22,094 nucleotides of DNA from Pseudomonadota bacterium (GCA_023428035.1 JAEYZO010000440.1:1-22094); one strand, 5' to 3'. Positions 8,657 through 17,286 are shown, counted from the stretch's first letter. Made by a program: numbers and translations. Notes: generated from the sequence alone by a model not told the origin.

Positions 8657-8799
8657 CTCGTCGCGGTTTCAGCGAGCTTTGGTGCCCCTCTCGAAGCTCT
8701 ACGGCTTGAGGAAGCGTTCGCCTGGCCATCCATGGTGCGTTCGAGCGCAGGGGCCAGCGGGGAAACGATTCGCGACCGCGTGTGCATCGACGGCACCCC

Positions 8800-11700
8800 C
8801 TACCCCTCCCACACATGCAGCCGCACCCGCAGGTCGCGGATCATCGCCTCCGGCAGCGTCGGGAACGCGAGCCCCGTCTCCTCTCCCTCGGCGCGCTCGT
8901 CGTCGACGTCGACTCCCTCGGGCTCGTCGCTGGTCACGTCTCCGCCCGTGAGCACCTCGAAGGTCTGCGCGCGGATCCGCAGCTCCTCGTACATCCGCTC
9001 GTCGTAGGTCGCCGCCAGGAACGGCACGCCCACCTCGAGCATCGCGGGCGCCGCTCCATCCGGATCCGCCGCGCGCTCGCGGAAGGTCTTGCTCCCGATG
9101 CGATCGACGCGCCCCGTGCGCTGCTCCAGCACCGCGGGGTTCCACGCGAGGTCGTAGTGCACGACGTGGCGGCAGTGGCGGTGAAGGTCGATCCCCTCCT
9201 GCCCGACCGAGGTGCAGACCATCACCTCGGGGAGCAGCGGGCTGTTGAAGCCCGCGAACACGCGTCGGCGGCGGTCCTCACGCGTCCCCCCGTCGACGAG
9301 GACGACGAAGCCCGAGTCGCGCATGCGCGTGGCCTCGTAGAGGTTGTTCCGCTCCGAGCCCTCGGCGTACACCCGGCCAGACGCGGCCCGCAGGTCCTCG
9401 ACGAAAACCGCGAGGCGATCGGCCATGCTCTCCTGCTGGCGGTCGAGCGGGCGGAAGAAGGCGTCGACGAGCAGGTCGCTCCACGCGCCTTCGTCGAGCG
9501 CCGCGCGGTCTGGGAGAACGCGCAACAGCACCGACTCGCGCATCAGCGCACGACGGAGCGCCTGGAGCACCATCCGCCGCTCCCGCCAGTCGAAGCCGCG
9601 ACCGTCCCGCGTGAGCAGGAGCAGGTTGGAGTGGAGCTGCGCGAGGGTCCGCGCGATGGCGCCGCCGGGGTTCCGCGCGAGGACCTCCCCTGGCTGCGAC
9701 CCGAGCCAGAAGCTCGCGCCCTCGGCGTAGGCGTCGAACACCGACTCCTGGCCCTGCTGCTTCGCCCTCGCCCTGCGCGTCCGCAGTGCGTCGGCCAGCT
9801 CTCCTACCTCAGCATCCGAGGGTTGCGTCTTCTCACGATAGACCTCGTGGACGCCGCGCTCGTCGATCGCTGCACCGTCCACGCTCTCAGCGGCGCCCTC
9901 GGCGGCGTCGGCGTCGATCCCGTAGGCGCGCGCGACCCACGCCGGTTGTTCCAGCGTCTTGAGCAGAGCCCCGAACATCGGGCCCCCGCCTCCGGCGCGG
10001 CGCATTCTGCGAGCGAGGATGTGCTCGGTGGCGCGGTGGATGAACACGCGATCGACGAGCTCGGCGCGGAGGTCGACGCCGTACCGCAGCGCGAGCGACG
10101 CGAGGTCCGTGAGTTCCTCGTCACGGAGTCGCAGGCTGTCGTCGCTGAGTTCGGGAAGGACGAGGTCCTCGCTTCGTGCCGCCCAGCAGATGGACCACAG
10201 CACGCGGTCGAGCCCCAGCGTGACGAGGGATCCGTCGCGGCGCGTGAAGCGGTTGCGGAGACTCGTGAGCGCGTCGCCACCGCCGAGGACAGCGCGTTGC
10301 CGCTGGCGGAGGTCCTCCGCGATGCGCCCGTCGAGGATCTGTTGCAGCCGCTTCGCCGTGTGCGAACGGAAGCAGAAGATCAGGCTCTTCTCGCCGCGCT
10401 GCCACGCCGCGAGTACCGCATCGACGACGGCCTTCACCTTCGGGTGCGAGGGGTCGGCGTCGACCCCCGCGGTCTTGCGGAGCAGATCGAAGTACGGCGT
10501 GGCACGGCCACCGTTGGCCGTCGACTCACTGAGCTTCCTGCCCTCCGCGCTCTCGAACAGGGTCGAGTAGCAGCCTGTGAGTGCCGTCCCGAGCGAGGTC
10601 TTCCCCTTGCCTCCCTTCATCAACGAGACCGCGCGCATCAAGAGATAGTGCGGGAGCTCGCCGCCGCCGCGCACATCGAGCCCTGGCGCGGCGTGCAGCA
10701 CCGAGCGGTCTGGTCTCTGACGCGCAGCATCGGCGGAGCCGACGTACTCTGCGCCGACCCTCACGAGCCGGTGATCCGTGCGTCGGCGGTGACGGATGAC
10801 GAACTGCCCGAGCTCCTGGGAGAGGTCCTCGTTGTGCGCGTAGAGCCGGAGTCCCTCGCGCAGGATCGCGCGCAGGTCGGGGTCGACCTCCGCCATCGCG
10901 GCTTCGACCTGCCGCTCGGTGTCGACCGAGGCCAGCGCTCCGGGAGCACGGGCCAGGTCGCGCAGTCGCAGGCGGAGTTGGGCGAAGGGCTCCGACGTCC
11001 ACGCGGTCTCCAGCGCCTTCACCGTGCGCGAGTCGAGCGTCGCCCAGCACTTCGCGAAAGACCGGCTCCGTGTCGCGGCTTCGCTCAGCACCGGTCGCAG
11101 CACTGACTCGCGGTGTTTCCCCATGCGCTCGCGTCGCTCTCGCACCTCGCGTGACGTCGCCCCTGGCGCGATCACGTCGCCCACCTTCAGTAGCTCCAGC
11201 ATCTCGTCGGGCCGGAGCTGAAATGGCGTCGCCGTGAGCAACAGCGCCCGTCGGGTGTGCGGGGCCACGAAGTCCGCGAACGCCCCGTACCCGTTGGAAC
11301 GCGCGCGAGGGCCGTTCTTCCAGTTGTGTGCCTCGTCGACGATCACCAGCGGGATCGCCTTCTGGATCGACGCGAAGCACACGTGGCGGTAGAGCGCGGC
11401 GAGTCCCCTCTCGACGGCCTGAAACTGCTCAGCGCGGTCGCGCTTGTAGGGCTCGGCGAGCTCTCGGCACGTCTTCAGGAGGTACTCGAAGAGTCCCCGC
11501 GCGGAGTCATCCGAGGCGCGCCCTGCGATCTCGTCCAGCGCACTCCGGAACGCCTCCTCGCCGATCGGAATGCACCTGCGCTCGTCCTCGGAGAGCGACC
11601 CCACCTCGCTCGGGTTCTTGGGCCAGTTCTCCGGCGCGCCCTTCAAGAGCCGGCCCCGCGCGTCGATCGGCAGCGCGTTGGACCACACGCGGAAGAGGTG

Positions 11701-12237
11701 CCCGAGGAGGTAGCGACGCTTCACGTCGTAGTGCTGGAGCTTCCCGGTGAGCGCACCCATGTCGGTCACGATGACCGCGGGCCCCTTCGGGTCGTGGAGC
11801 GCCGCGGCGAGCGTATCGAGGCGTCGGATCGGCTCGCGCGTCTTGAACCAGCGGTGCTCCGCGCCGAAGCTCTGCCCCGACTCCTTCCAGCAGCGCTTGA
11901 TGAACTCGCCCACCTCCCGCTGCCACTTCGACACGAGGGCGCTGTTCTGGGGCGCGATCACCAGCACCTTCGGCGCGCACCCGCGCAGGTCGTCGGGAAC
12001 TCCCTCGCCCTCGCCCATCGCGGCGAGGACGGAGTACGCCACTCCGAGCGCCACGAAGGTCTTTCCCATCCCGACCTCGTCGGCGAGGAGTTGCAGCTCC
12101 CACCGCTCCGTCAGGTCTTCGCTGGTGAACCGGCGGAGGATGGTCTCGACGGTCGAGCGCTGCCGCTGAGCGTCGCGAACGTCCTTCATGCGGGTCTTGT
12201 CCTGCCCGAGGTCGATCTCCCTGGAGTACGCGATCAC
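8800..12237 (-). CDS. SNF2-type superfamily 2 helicase/translocase, third gene of the SNF2-PLD cassette
   Basis: This 1145-aa ATP-driven DNA translocase has SF2 motifs in order: Walker A LLADEVGMGKT (50-60, K59), DEAH in VIVDEAHNWKNG (301-304), motif III LLLTATPFQL (TATP 335-338), and near the C-terminus a motif V region TSVGQEGIDLHRH with motif VI QRTGRVDRIG (about 1039-1048). The stretch between motifs I and II (about 240 residues) and between TATP and motif VI (about 700 residues) is far longer than in a minimal SNF2 core, so large insertions are present. I chose the GTG at 12237. It overlaps the PLD stop as GTGA and AGGAGGT lies 6 nt upstream, whereas the in-frame extension to 12333 is a shadow of the PLD gene. 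Helicases of this kind occur in DISARM (DrmD-like) and other restriction-like systems. It probably moves along or remodels invading DNA for the PLD-family partner. Confidence 0.9.
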   Translation of the reverse strand: MIAYSREIDLGQDKTRMKDVRDAQRQRSTVETILRRFTSEDLTERWELQLLADEVGMGKTFVALGVAYSVLAAMGEGEGVPDDLRGCAPKVLVIAPQNSALVSKWQREVGEFIKRCWKESGQSFGAEHRWFKTREPIRRLDTLAAALHDPKGPAVIVTDMGALTGKLQHYDVKRRYLLGHLFRVWSNALPIDARGRLLKGAPENWPKNPSEVGSLSEDERRCIPIGEEAFRSALDEIAGRASDDSARGLFEYLLKTCRELAEPYKRDRAEQFQAVERGLAALYRHVCFASIQKAIPLVIVDEAHNWKNGPRARSNGYGAFADFVAPHTRRALLLTATPFQLRPDEMLELLKVGDVIAPGATSREVRERRERMGKHRESVLRPVLSEAATRSRSFAKCWATLDSRTVKALETAWTSEPFAQLRLRLRDLARAPGALASVDTERQVEAAMAEVDPDLRAILREGLRLYAHNEDLSQELGQFVIRHRRRTDHRLVRVGAEYVGSADAARQRPDRSVLHAAPGLDVRGGGELPHYLLMRAVSLMKGGKGKTSLGTALTGCYSTLFESAEGRKLSESTANGGRATPYFDLLRKTAGVDADPSHPKVKAVVDAVLAAWQRGEKSLIFCFRSHTAKRLQQILDGRIAEDLRQRQRAVLGGGDALTSLRNRFTRRDGSLVTLGLDRVLWSICWAARSEDLVLPELSDDSLRLRDEELTDLASLALRYGVDLRAELVDRVFIHRATEHILARRMRRAGGGGPMFGALLKTLEQPAWVARAYGIDADAAEGAAESVDGAAIDERGVHEVYREKTQPSDAEVGELADALRTRRARAKQQGQESVFDAYAEGASFWLGSQPGEVLARNPGGAIARTLAQLHSNLLLLTRDGRGFDWRERRMVLQALRRALMRESVLLRVLPDRAALDEGAWSDLLVDAFFRPLDRQQESMADRLAVFVEDLRAASGRVYAEGSERNNLYEATRMRDSGFVVLVDGGTREDRRRRVFAGFNSPLLPEVMVCTSVGQEGIDLHRHCRHVVHYDLAWNPAVLEQRTGRVDRIGSKTFRERAADPDGAAPAMLEVGVPFLAATYDERMYEELRIRAQTFEVLTGGDVTSDEPEGVDVDDERAEGEETGLAFPTLPEAMIRDLRVRLHVWEG

Positions 12238-14318
12238 GGACGCACCTCCTGACGCAGCACCTTCGGAAGCACCGCCGCGCAGTACTGGTCGAACACCGTC
12301 CCCGCCCCCGCAGCCTCTGGCGCGGCGGCGCACACCCGTCGCAGCGCCGCGGCGACCTCCGTCGTCGCCTCATCGATCGCGTCCCGCCATGGCTTCTCGA
12401 GCCCTTCGGGCACCTCGACGGAGCGCGTGTCCACGAGGCACGACAACAGCTCGACGAGTTGGAAGCCCGCAGCCGTCGCCGTGCGTCCCCTGGCCACGGC
12501 GCGTTCGATCTCGCGCACGAGCGCGACCGGACTCACCGCGCCCACCACCGCGAGGCGGATCGCGGGCTCCGACACAGCAGCCCGCGCGAGCTCGGCGCGA
12601 ATGCCGGGCAGCGCCTCGACGAAGTCGCGCACCTGGTACGAGAGGATCTCGTCCGTCGAGACGGTGCGCTCATAGACCCCCGCCTCGGAGCTGCCCTCCT
12701 CGCCATCGCGCCCGGGTCCTGCGTGAACGTCCTCGAGCGTGATCTGGCCGAGGTAGTACGCGAGCAGGTCGGCCTCCGTCGGGCGCCGATTCGGATCCCC
12801 GAGCGGGAGATGCTCGCGCAGCTCGACAGGCACGTTCAGCGGGTACGCGCCGGCGCGCGGGGGGTTGCCCCATCGGATCTCCACGGACTGCGTGGTCAGG
12901 AGGCTGCGCGTGAGGGCATCGTCCAGCGGAATGACCCACGGGGACGCGGTCTCGGGCGACACCTTCGCGAAGGGCTCCGTCGCGGTCTCGGCCGCCACGG
13001 ACCATTGCGCGGGTGCTAGTCGCGGGTCGAACGAGATCACGAGGTCGTAGCGAGCGCCTCGGTCCTCGGGGCGTAGCTCTGCGCGCGTGATGAACGCGGG
13101 CCAGTCGAGGGCGTCGTCGTCCTCGTCGATCAGACCGGGAGCCTCTTTGAGCCGACCGTCCCCGGTGAGCTCGATGGGCGTGCCTTCGACCGGCGGAATG
13201 AGTGCACGCAACGCCTCGGCGCGCGCACCCGTGCGCATCACGACCCCGGCCTCGACGTTCGCCGCAGCACCGGGCGCGAAGCCCCACCCCGGCAGTGAGA
13301 AGTTCGCCGAGCCCGCGTACCCGAGTCGCGTGGACTCGCCGGTGACGACCAGCGCCTTCGCGTGCAGCCCGCGGGGCACACGCACGTCATCCCCGCCGCC
13401 GTCCTCACGATCGACCCACGGGCGTGCGAAGACCGCCTGCACCTTCACCCCGAGCTTCCGAAAGTCGTAGTGCGAGTACGACGCAGGAAGCGCGGGGATC
13501 CAGCGCCCCTGCGGATCCTGCGCCGCCGCGCACACGAGCGTCACGGTGGCCCCCGAGACGTCAGCCCCCCTCTCACGCAGCGCGTTGAGGAGCCTCGGCA
13601 GTGCCCCGCCGTCCTCCGCCTCGGACCAGAACGGCGACACGATCTGGATCTCGCGCACGCGCTCCTTCTTCGGCCACCGCTCGGTGAACTGCCGCCAGAG
13701 CGGCGTCTCCCCGTCGCTCCAGAGGAACGCGGCGTCGTCTGTGTCGCCCCCCTTGGCCCAGGATTTCAGCCGCGACTCGGCGAGCGCGACGGTCCTCTCC
13801 GCGTCGGGGTTCCACCAGGCCGCAAGCATCGTCCGCATCGGTCGCAGCGCGCCGAGCAGGAGCTTCGACTCGTCGGCGCGCTTCTCCGTCGCGAGGATGG
13901 GCACCACCACCTCGCGGTTCACGCGGTACCCGCTCGTCGTGAGGTTCGCGCTCCCCACGAAGAGGCGCACGGCCTGGGCGTGCACCGCGAGCGTCACCTT
14001 CGCGTGCAACACACCGGCTCCGGGACCACGGGCGGGCTGCATGTGCAGCCGCAGGCTCCGCGGCCGTCCCTGATAGCGACGCCCCTCCATGACCACGCAC
14101 GCGGCCGACAGCCGCGCGAGGGCCAGCTCGAGTTGCGCGCGACCACGACTGCTCAGGTCATCGATGGCCGGCAGCCCGAGGAGCGATGGGAGGAAGTCGC
14201 GCTCGACAAAGCCAGGGTCGAGGTCGAAGGTCGTCGAGAAGAACGCCTCGAGCTCGCCATGCTTGGGATCACCCACGAGGCGGTCGACCAGACGTCGGGC
14301 GGAGTTCTTCGTGCTCAC
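12234..14318 (-). CDS. Phospholipase D-family (HKD) protein, probable nuclease, second gene of the SNF2-PLD cassette
   Basis: This 694-aa protein has two PLD-like active-site halves. The first is GVLHAKVTLAV (H105, K107) followed by FVGSANLTTSG (GSAN 122-125). The second is GLHAKALVV (H319, K321) followed by YAGSANFSLPGWG (GSAN 336-339). In both, the Asp of the classical HxKx4D motif is replaced (V112, T326) while His, Lys and GSxN remain, as in several nuclease-like PLD branches. Residues about 350-694 form a C-terminal extension I do not recognise. The GTG at 14318 overlaps the previous stop as GTGA and is preceded by GGGGGT; the long in-frame extension to 14753 is a shadow of the upstream gene. 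Paired with a helicase, it most likely cuts nucleic acid in a defence system. A lipid-cleaving role is less likely because there is no signal peptide or membrane segment. Confidence 0.88.
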   Translation of the reverse strand: MSTKNSARRLVDRLVGDPKHGELEAFFSTTFDLDPGFVERDFLPSLLGLPAIDDLSSRGRAQLELALARLSAACVVMEGRRYQGRPRSLRLHMQPARGPGAGVLHAKVTLAVHAQAVRLFVGSANLTTSGYRVNREVVVPILATEKRADESKLLLGALRPMRTMLAAWWNPDAERTVALAESRLKSWAKGGDTDDAAFLWSDGETPLWRQFTERWPKKERVREIQIVSPFWSEAEDGGALPRLLNALRERGADVSGATVTLVCAAAQDPQGRWIPALPASYSHYDFRKLGVKVQAVFARPWVDREDGGGDDVRVPRGLHAKALVVTGESTRLGYAGSANFSLPGWGFAPGAAANVEAGVVMRTGARAEALRALIPPVEGTPIELTGDGRLKEAPGLIDEDDDALDWPAFITRAELRPEDRGARYDLVISFDPRLAPAQWSVAAETATEPFAKVSPETASPWVIPLDDALTRSLLTTQSVEIRWGNPPRAGAYPLNVPVELREHLPLGDPNRRPTEADLLAYYLGQITLEDVHAGPGRDGEEGSSEAGVYERTVSTDEILSYQVRDFVEALPGIRAELARAAVSEPAIRLAVVGAVSPVALVREIERAVARGRTATAAGFQLVELLSCLVDTRSVEVPEGLEKPWRDAIDEATTEVAAALRRVCAAAPEAAGAGTVFDQYCAAVLPKVLRQEVRP

Positions 14319-15640
14319 GCGAGACCCCCATGTCGCGCGAGCTGGTCGGCCGCGAAGATGCGATACGGATGGGGAGCGACGTCCCCAGGCCCCGTCGGCG
14401 GTCGGTCGACCCGCTGCGCCGCCGCGAGGGTCGGCACGATCTGATCGTCGCGCAGCTCGATCCAAGGCATCTTCGGTTGCCCACGGGTGAGCTTCGCCCG
14501 CTGCACGTCGCGGTGTCGCTTCGTCACCGCGATCGCGAGCTCGGCGGGCCTGGTCGCGGCAGCGGCCTCGCGTAGAAAGGCCCGGGCATCCGCGATGCGA
14601 CCGATCCCGTCGCGAAATGCCGGGGTGCGGCCTTCTTCGAGCGCGGTGTCGAGCTCGCGCACAGCGCGTGCGAGTGGGGGGAGCACCGCACTGATCACCG
14701 GGTCCTGCTCGATCTCTCCGAGAGCCACGGCGAAGGGCGGGGCCGACTGGCACTTCCAGACGAGCCGCATCAGCACCGTGACCACCTCGCGAAACGACTG
14801 CTCGAACGCGACGATGGTGCGCAGCGCCTCGCGAAGGTCCGCGTCCTGATCCGTCGTCGCGAGCACGCCCAGAACGCGCCCCAGACGATCCATCTCGGCC
14901 TCGCCGTCTCGCGCGGAGTGCTTCGCGAGGAGCGCGACCATCCGCCGCCGAACATCGCGCGCGACGACCGCCTCCTGAAGCACCGTGCTCTCCTTCGACT
15001 CGGGCAGCGCGGAGACCTGGGCACGCTCGGCCCAGGCCAGCAGACGCTTCAGCGAGACCTCTTCGCCGAGCGCCATCGCCCGGCCGAGTCCGTTCTCAGA
15101 CAGCCCCGTCTCCGCGATGAACGCTTGCGCGAGCCTCGGGCCGAGGTCGGCACTGAGCGCGAACGCGTCGTCACGAAGGAGCCGTAGGTTCTCGGCGACG
15201 CTCGTGTAGATGCCGAGCATCCCGTAGGTCGCCTGCCGCGAGAGCAGGCGGTAGTCCGCGCGCGTGCCCTTCGCACCGGTGTCGTCGAGCTTCGCGGCCG
15301 CGGCCTTCACGTAGTTGATCCCGCGTACGCTCGTCGTGTCTCTGCCCGCTTCACGCGCGACGAGGAGACAGCCGAGCGCCCAGTACCGCTCCACGCTGAG
15401 CACCGTCTCGCGGCGCACTCGCTCTCTCTCGCGGACGCTGCCTCCGCCGCGGAATTCATCCGCGAGATGGATGCTCGCGCAGAGCACGGAGAGGTAGCGG
15501 GGCTGGCTCGCGACGTTGGTGAGCCCCGGGAGGATCTTGTCGGCCAGCCACGTGTACCCCCGGTCGAAACCTAGCGGATCGACCGACCCGGCGGGGAGGT
15601 CCGTCGGATCGTAGGCAGTCAGGAACGGCTCGAGCTGCAT
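14315..15640 (-). CDS. Unknown 441-aa protein, first gene of the SNF2-PLD cassette
   Basis: This is a mostly helical cytosolic protein. The N-terminus (about 10-60) reads GSVDPLGFDRGYTWLADKI, then LPGLTNVASQPRYLSVLCASI. The layout (small-residue start, PG-T, then R-RYL) reminds me of DUF6361-type proteins found beside restriction and defence genes, but I am not sure of the family. No catalytic motif is visible. The ATG at 15640 follows GGAGGG by 8 nt and fits better than the ATG 48 bp upstream. The stop overlaps the PLD start by 4 nt, so the two are probably made together. It may be the recognition or scaffold subunit of the cassette, by analogy with other three-part nuclease/helicase systems. 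Confidence 0.8.
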   Translation of the reverse strand: MQLEPFLTAYDPTDLPAGSVDPLGFDRGYTWLADKILPGLTNVASQPRYLSVLCASIHLADEFRGGGSVRERERVRRETVLSVERYWALGCLLVAREAGRDTTSVRGINYVKAAAAKLDDTGAKGTRADYRLLSRQATYGMLGIYTSVAENLRLLRDDAFALSADLGPRLAQAFIAETGLSENGLGRAMALGEEVSLKRLLAWAERAQVSALPESKESTVLQEAVVARDVRRRMVALLAKHSARDGEAEMDRLGRVLGVLATTDQDADLREALRTIVAFEQSFREVVTVLMRLVWKCQSAPPFAVALGEIEQDPVISAVLPPLARAVRELDTALEEGRTPAFRDGIGRIADARAFLREAAAATRPAELAIAVTKRHRDVQRAKLTRGQPKMPWIELRDDQIVPTLAAAQRVDRPPTGPGDVAPHPYRIFAADQLARHGGLA

Positions 15641-15743
15641 GCGTGTGCCCTCCGCGGGAGGACCGAGGCGCCAGCGTCGCGTCCCCACGCGTTCGCTCTC
15701 GCTGCTCGGCCCTGCTCCCGCTGCGATGCCCCCATCGCGCGCG

Positions 15744-15773
15744 ACCCTACGAAGTCGCGGCGACCATCGTCAA
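15744..15773 (-). promoter_or_regulatory. Candidate sigma-70-type promoter of the SNF2-PLD operon
   Basis: On the minus strand TTGACG (15768-15773) and TAGGGT (15744-15749) are separated by 18 bp. The -35 matches 5 of 6 consensus bases and the -10 keeps the key T1, A2 and T6. Transcription would start about 95 nt before the ATG at 15640. No other pair in this gap looks as good. Confidence 0.4.
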
Positions 15774-15965
15774 TCGCGTCTTGCGTTCACGCGGCCATTC
15801 TTGGCGTCAGGGATCGCGCAGCAACCGCAGGGGGCTGCGAAGACGTGGTCTGCGGTGGAGTCGCCGCATCTCGTCGCTCCTCTGCTCGGCGACCTCATCG
15901 TGCGATGTGGCCCCATCGCCATCACGAGAGGTGAGCGCGGCAGTCTCCGACGCTCGCGACCTCGC

Positions 15966-15990
15966 GAAGTGCCTTTCTTGCAGGCACTTC
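15966..15990. repeat. Perfect hairpin in the 471-bp divergent gap 15641-16111
   Basis: GAAGTGCCT (15966-15974) and AGGCACTTC (15982-15990) form a 9-bp perfect stem with a 7-nt loop, roughly midway between the SNF2-PLD operon and the HNH gene. It may be an operator for either gene. I see no coding region in this gap; apart from this hairpin and the candidate promoters it holds nothing I can name. Confidence 0.4.
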
Positions 15991-16089
15991 ACGTCCATCC
16001 AACCCGCTCCCATCGTTCTCCAACGCCCTCCCTCACCCGCGCCCCTCCTCCACTCGAAACACCTACAAGACAGCCTCTTCCGTCACTTC

Positions 16090-16106
16090 CGACGGTGGTA
16101 CCGTCG
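16090..16106 (+). promoter_or_regulatory. Extended -10 box and overlapping palindrome just before the HNH gene
   Basis: TGGTACCGT (16096-16104) is an extended -10-like element (TG-n-TAnnnT) ending exactly 7 nt before the GTG at 16112, which would give a leaderless mRNA and explain the lack of a ribosome site. The same bases sit in a palindrome: CGACGGT (16090-16096) and ACCGTCG (16100-16106) with a 3-nt centre. A repressor bound here would cover the -10. No good -35 is visible. Confidence 0.4.
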
Positions 16107-16111
16107 CCGGG

Positions 16112-17086
16112 GTGGGCGCCTTCGACGCGGCGTACGTCGCGAACTCCGACCCCGCGGGCTACGCGTTCTTCCACGACGACCTCGGCCGCGAGGCCGTCGA
16201 CGAAGTGAACTGGTGGTCGCCGCGCGCGACGCGCCCCCTCACCTACGCGCTCCGCCCCGGGATGCCCGTGTTCTTCCGGCTCACCAAGCCGCACCACGCG
16301 ATCGTGGGCTACGGTTTCTTCGCCGACTTCGTCGTCCTCCGCGCCGATCTCGCCTGGGAAGCCTTCACCACCGCGAACGGCGCCCGCTCCGCCGAGCACT
16401 TCTACGAGCGCGTCGCGAACCTCCGCCGCGAGGACTTCGACCGCGTGTCGCCGCCGCTCCTCGGCTGCCACCTGCTCCGCGAGGTGCGCTACTGGCCGCG
16501 CGAGCGCTGGCTCCCGTGGAACGAGCCCCAGGGATTCCGTCGCAACACGGTGCAGGGCAAGCTCGAGCGCGACCCGGCGCTCCTCGCGCTGCTCGAGGCC
16601 GCGATGGACGCCGACGCCCGCGTCGCCCCCTCGGACCTCGCCCCCCGCTTCGAGCCCCTCGCCGCGTCGGCGCGTGAGGTCGCGCTGCGTTCCGTGCCGG
16701 CGCGCTCGGGCCAGGGGACCTTCCGTCTGCGGCTCCTGCACGCGTACGGGGAGCGCTGCGCGATCACGGGCGAGCACACGGTGCCTGTGCTCGACGCGGC
16801 GCACATCCAGCCGTACGTGGCCGCCGCGAGCAACCACCCGCAGAACGGGATGGTGCTCACCAAGGAGTTCCACACGCTCTTCGACCGCGGGTACGTCACC
16901 GTCGAGGCCGAGCGCGACCGCTACATCGTGCGCGTCTCGCCGCGCCTGCGCGCCGACTGGAACAACGGCCGCCGCTACTACGCCTACGACGGCCTCCCCC
17001 TCCAGGTGACGCCCGCGCACGAGGCGTTGCGACCGAGCGCCGCCGCGCTGCGATGGCATCAGCGAGAGGTCTTCCTCACGCGCTGA
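16112..17086 (+). CDS. HNH endonuclease (HNH_2-type) with N-terminal PUA/EVE-like domain
   Basis: The 324-aa protein has two parts. Residues about 1-95 (DEVNWWSP, then LRPGMPVFFRLTKP, then IVGYGFFADF) match the N-terminus of a family of stand-alone HNH endonucleases, which I read as PUA/EVE/ASCH-like and possibly a sensor of modified bases. Residues about 200-265 are the HNH nuclease: AYGERCAITG, then VLDAAHIQPY (H231), NHPQNGMVL (N245) and HTLFDRGYV (H254). The C-terminal RYYAYDG and the final RWHQREVF are also family features, so the protein looks full length. The GTG at 16112 is supported because the family similarity begins within a few residues of it and the next in-frame Met is at residue 51. 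It is divergent from the SNF2-PLD operon. The probable role is cutting foreign, perhaps modified, DNA. Confidence 0.88.
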   Translation: MGAFDAAYVANSDPAGYAFFHDDLGREAVDEVNWWSPRATRPLTYALRPGMPVFFRLTKPHHAIVGYGFFADFVVLRADLAWEAFTTANGARSAEHFYERVANLRREDFDRVSPPLLGCHLLREVRYWPRERWLPWNEPQGFRRNTVQGKLERDPALLALLEAAMDADARVAPSDLAPRFEPLAASAREVALRSVPARSGQGTFRLRLLHAYGERCAITGEHTVPVLDAAHIQPYVAAASNHPQNGMVLTKEFHTLFDRGYVTVEAERDRYIVRVSPRLRADWNNGRRYYAYDGLPLQVTPAHEALRPSAAALRWHQREVFLTR

Positions 17087-17122
17087 CGGTGCCGTGCTCA
17101 CCGCGGGGGGTCTCTGCGCCGC

Positions 17123-17266
17123 GAGCATCCGAGCCACTTTGAGGGCGCGATTCGACCTCGTGATTTCGCCCGTCGCTTGCGCGTGAATTGGCCAGTGCCA
17201 GTCTGCTGCTCACCCGCTGCGAGCCCGTGTCCTCTCGTAGCGCTCGGGTGGTTGAGCATCCGAGCC
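17123..17266 (+). repeat. Pair of 13-bp direct repeats upstream of the 242-aa gene
   Basis: GAGCATCCGAGCC occurs at 17123-17135 and again at 17254-17266, 131 bp apart, in the 200-bp gap before the gene at 17287. It could be a regulator-binding site or a remnant of a small duplication. The flanks differ, so it is not part of a longer repeat. Confidence 0.35.
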
Positions 17267-17286
17267 CTTGTCCAAGGAGAAGTTGG

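Noticed and set aside
8517..8816. Possible 99-aa minus-strand gene between the winged-helix and helicase genes
   Set aside because: Most of its 5' part overlaps low-quality sequence, there is no ribosome site and no recognisable motif, and the hairpin lies inside it.
8782..11106. A 774-codon open frame on the plus strand opposite the helicase
   Set aside because: Low-complexity Arg/His/Leu/Val composition and full overlap with the clear SNF2 helicase on the other strand. Long antisense frames are expected at this GC content.
14319..14753. N-terminal extension of the PLD protein up to 14753
   Set aside because: Arg/Ala/Gly-rich shadow of the upstream gene; the GTGA start at 14318 has a ribosome site.
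8800..15640. DISARM, Dpd or Mokosh
   Set aside because: There is no DUF1998 DrmB, methyltransferase, DpdA or SF1 (COG1112) helicase. Only the generic SNF2 + PLD pairing is shared.
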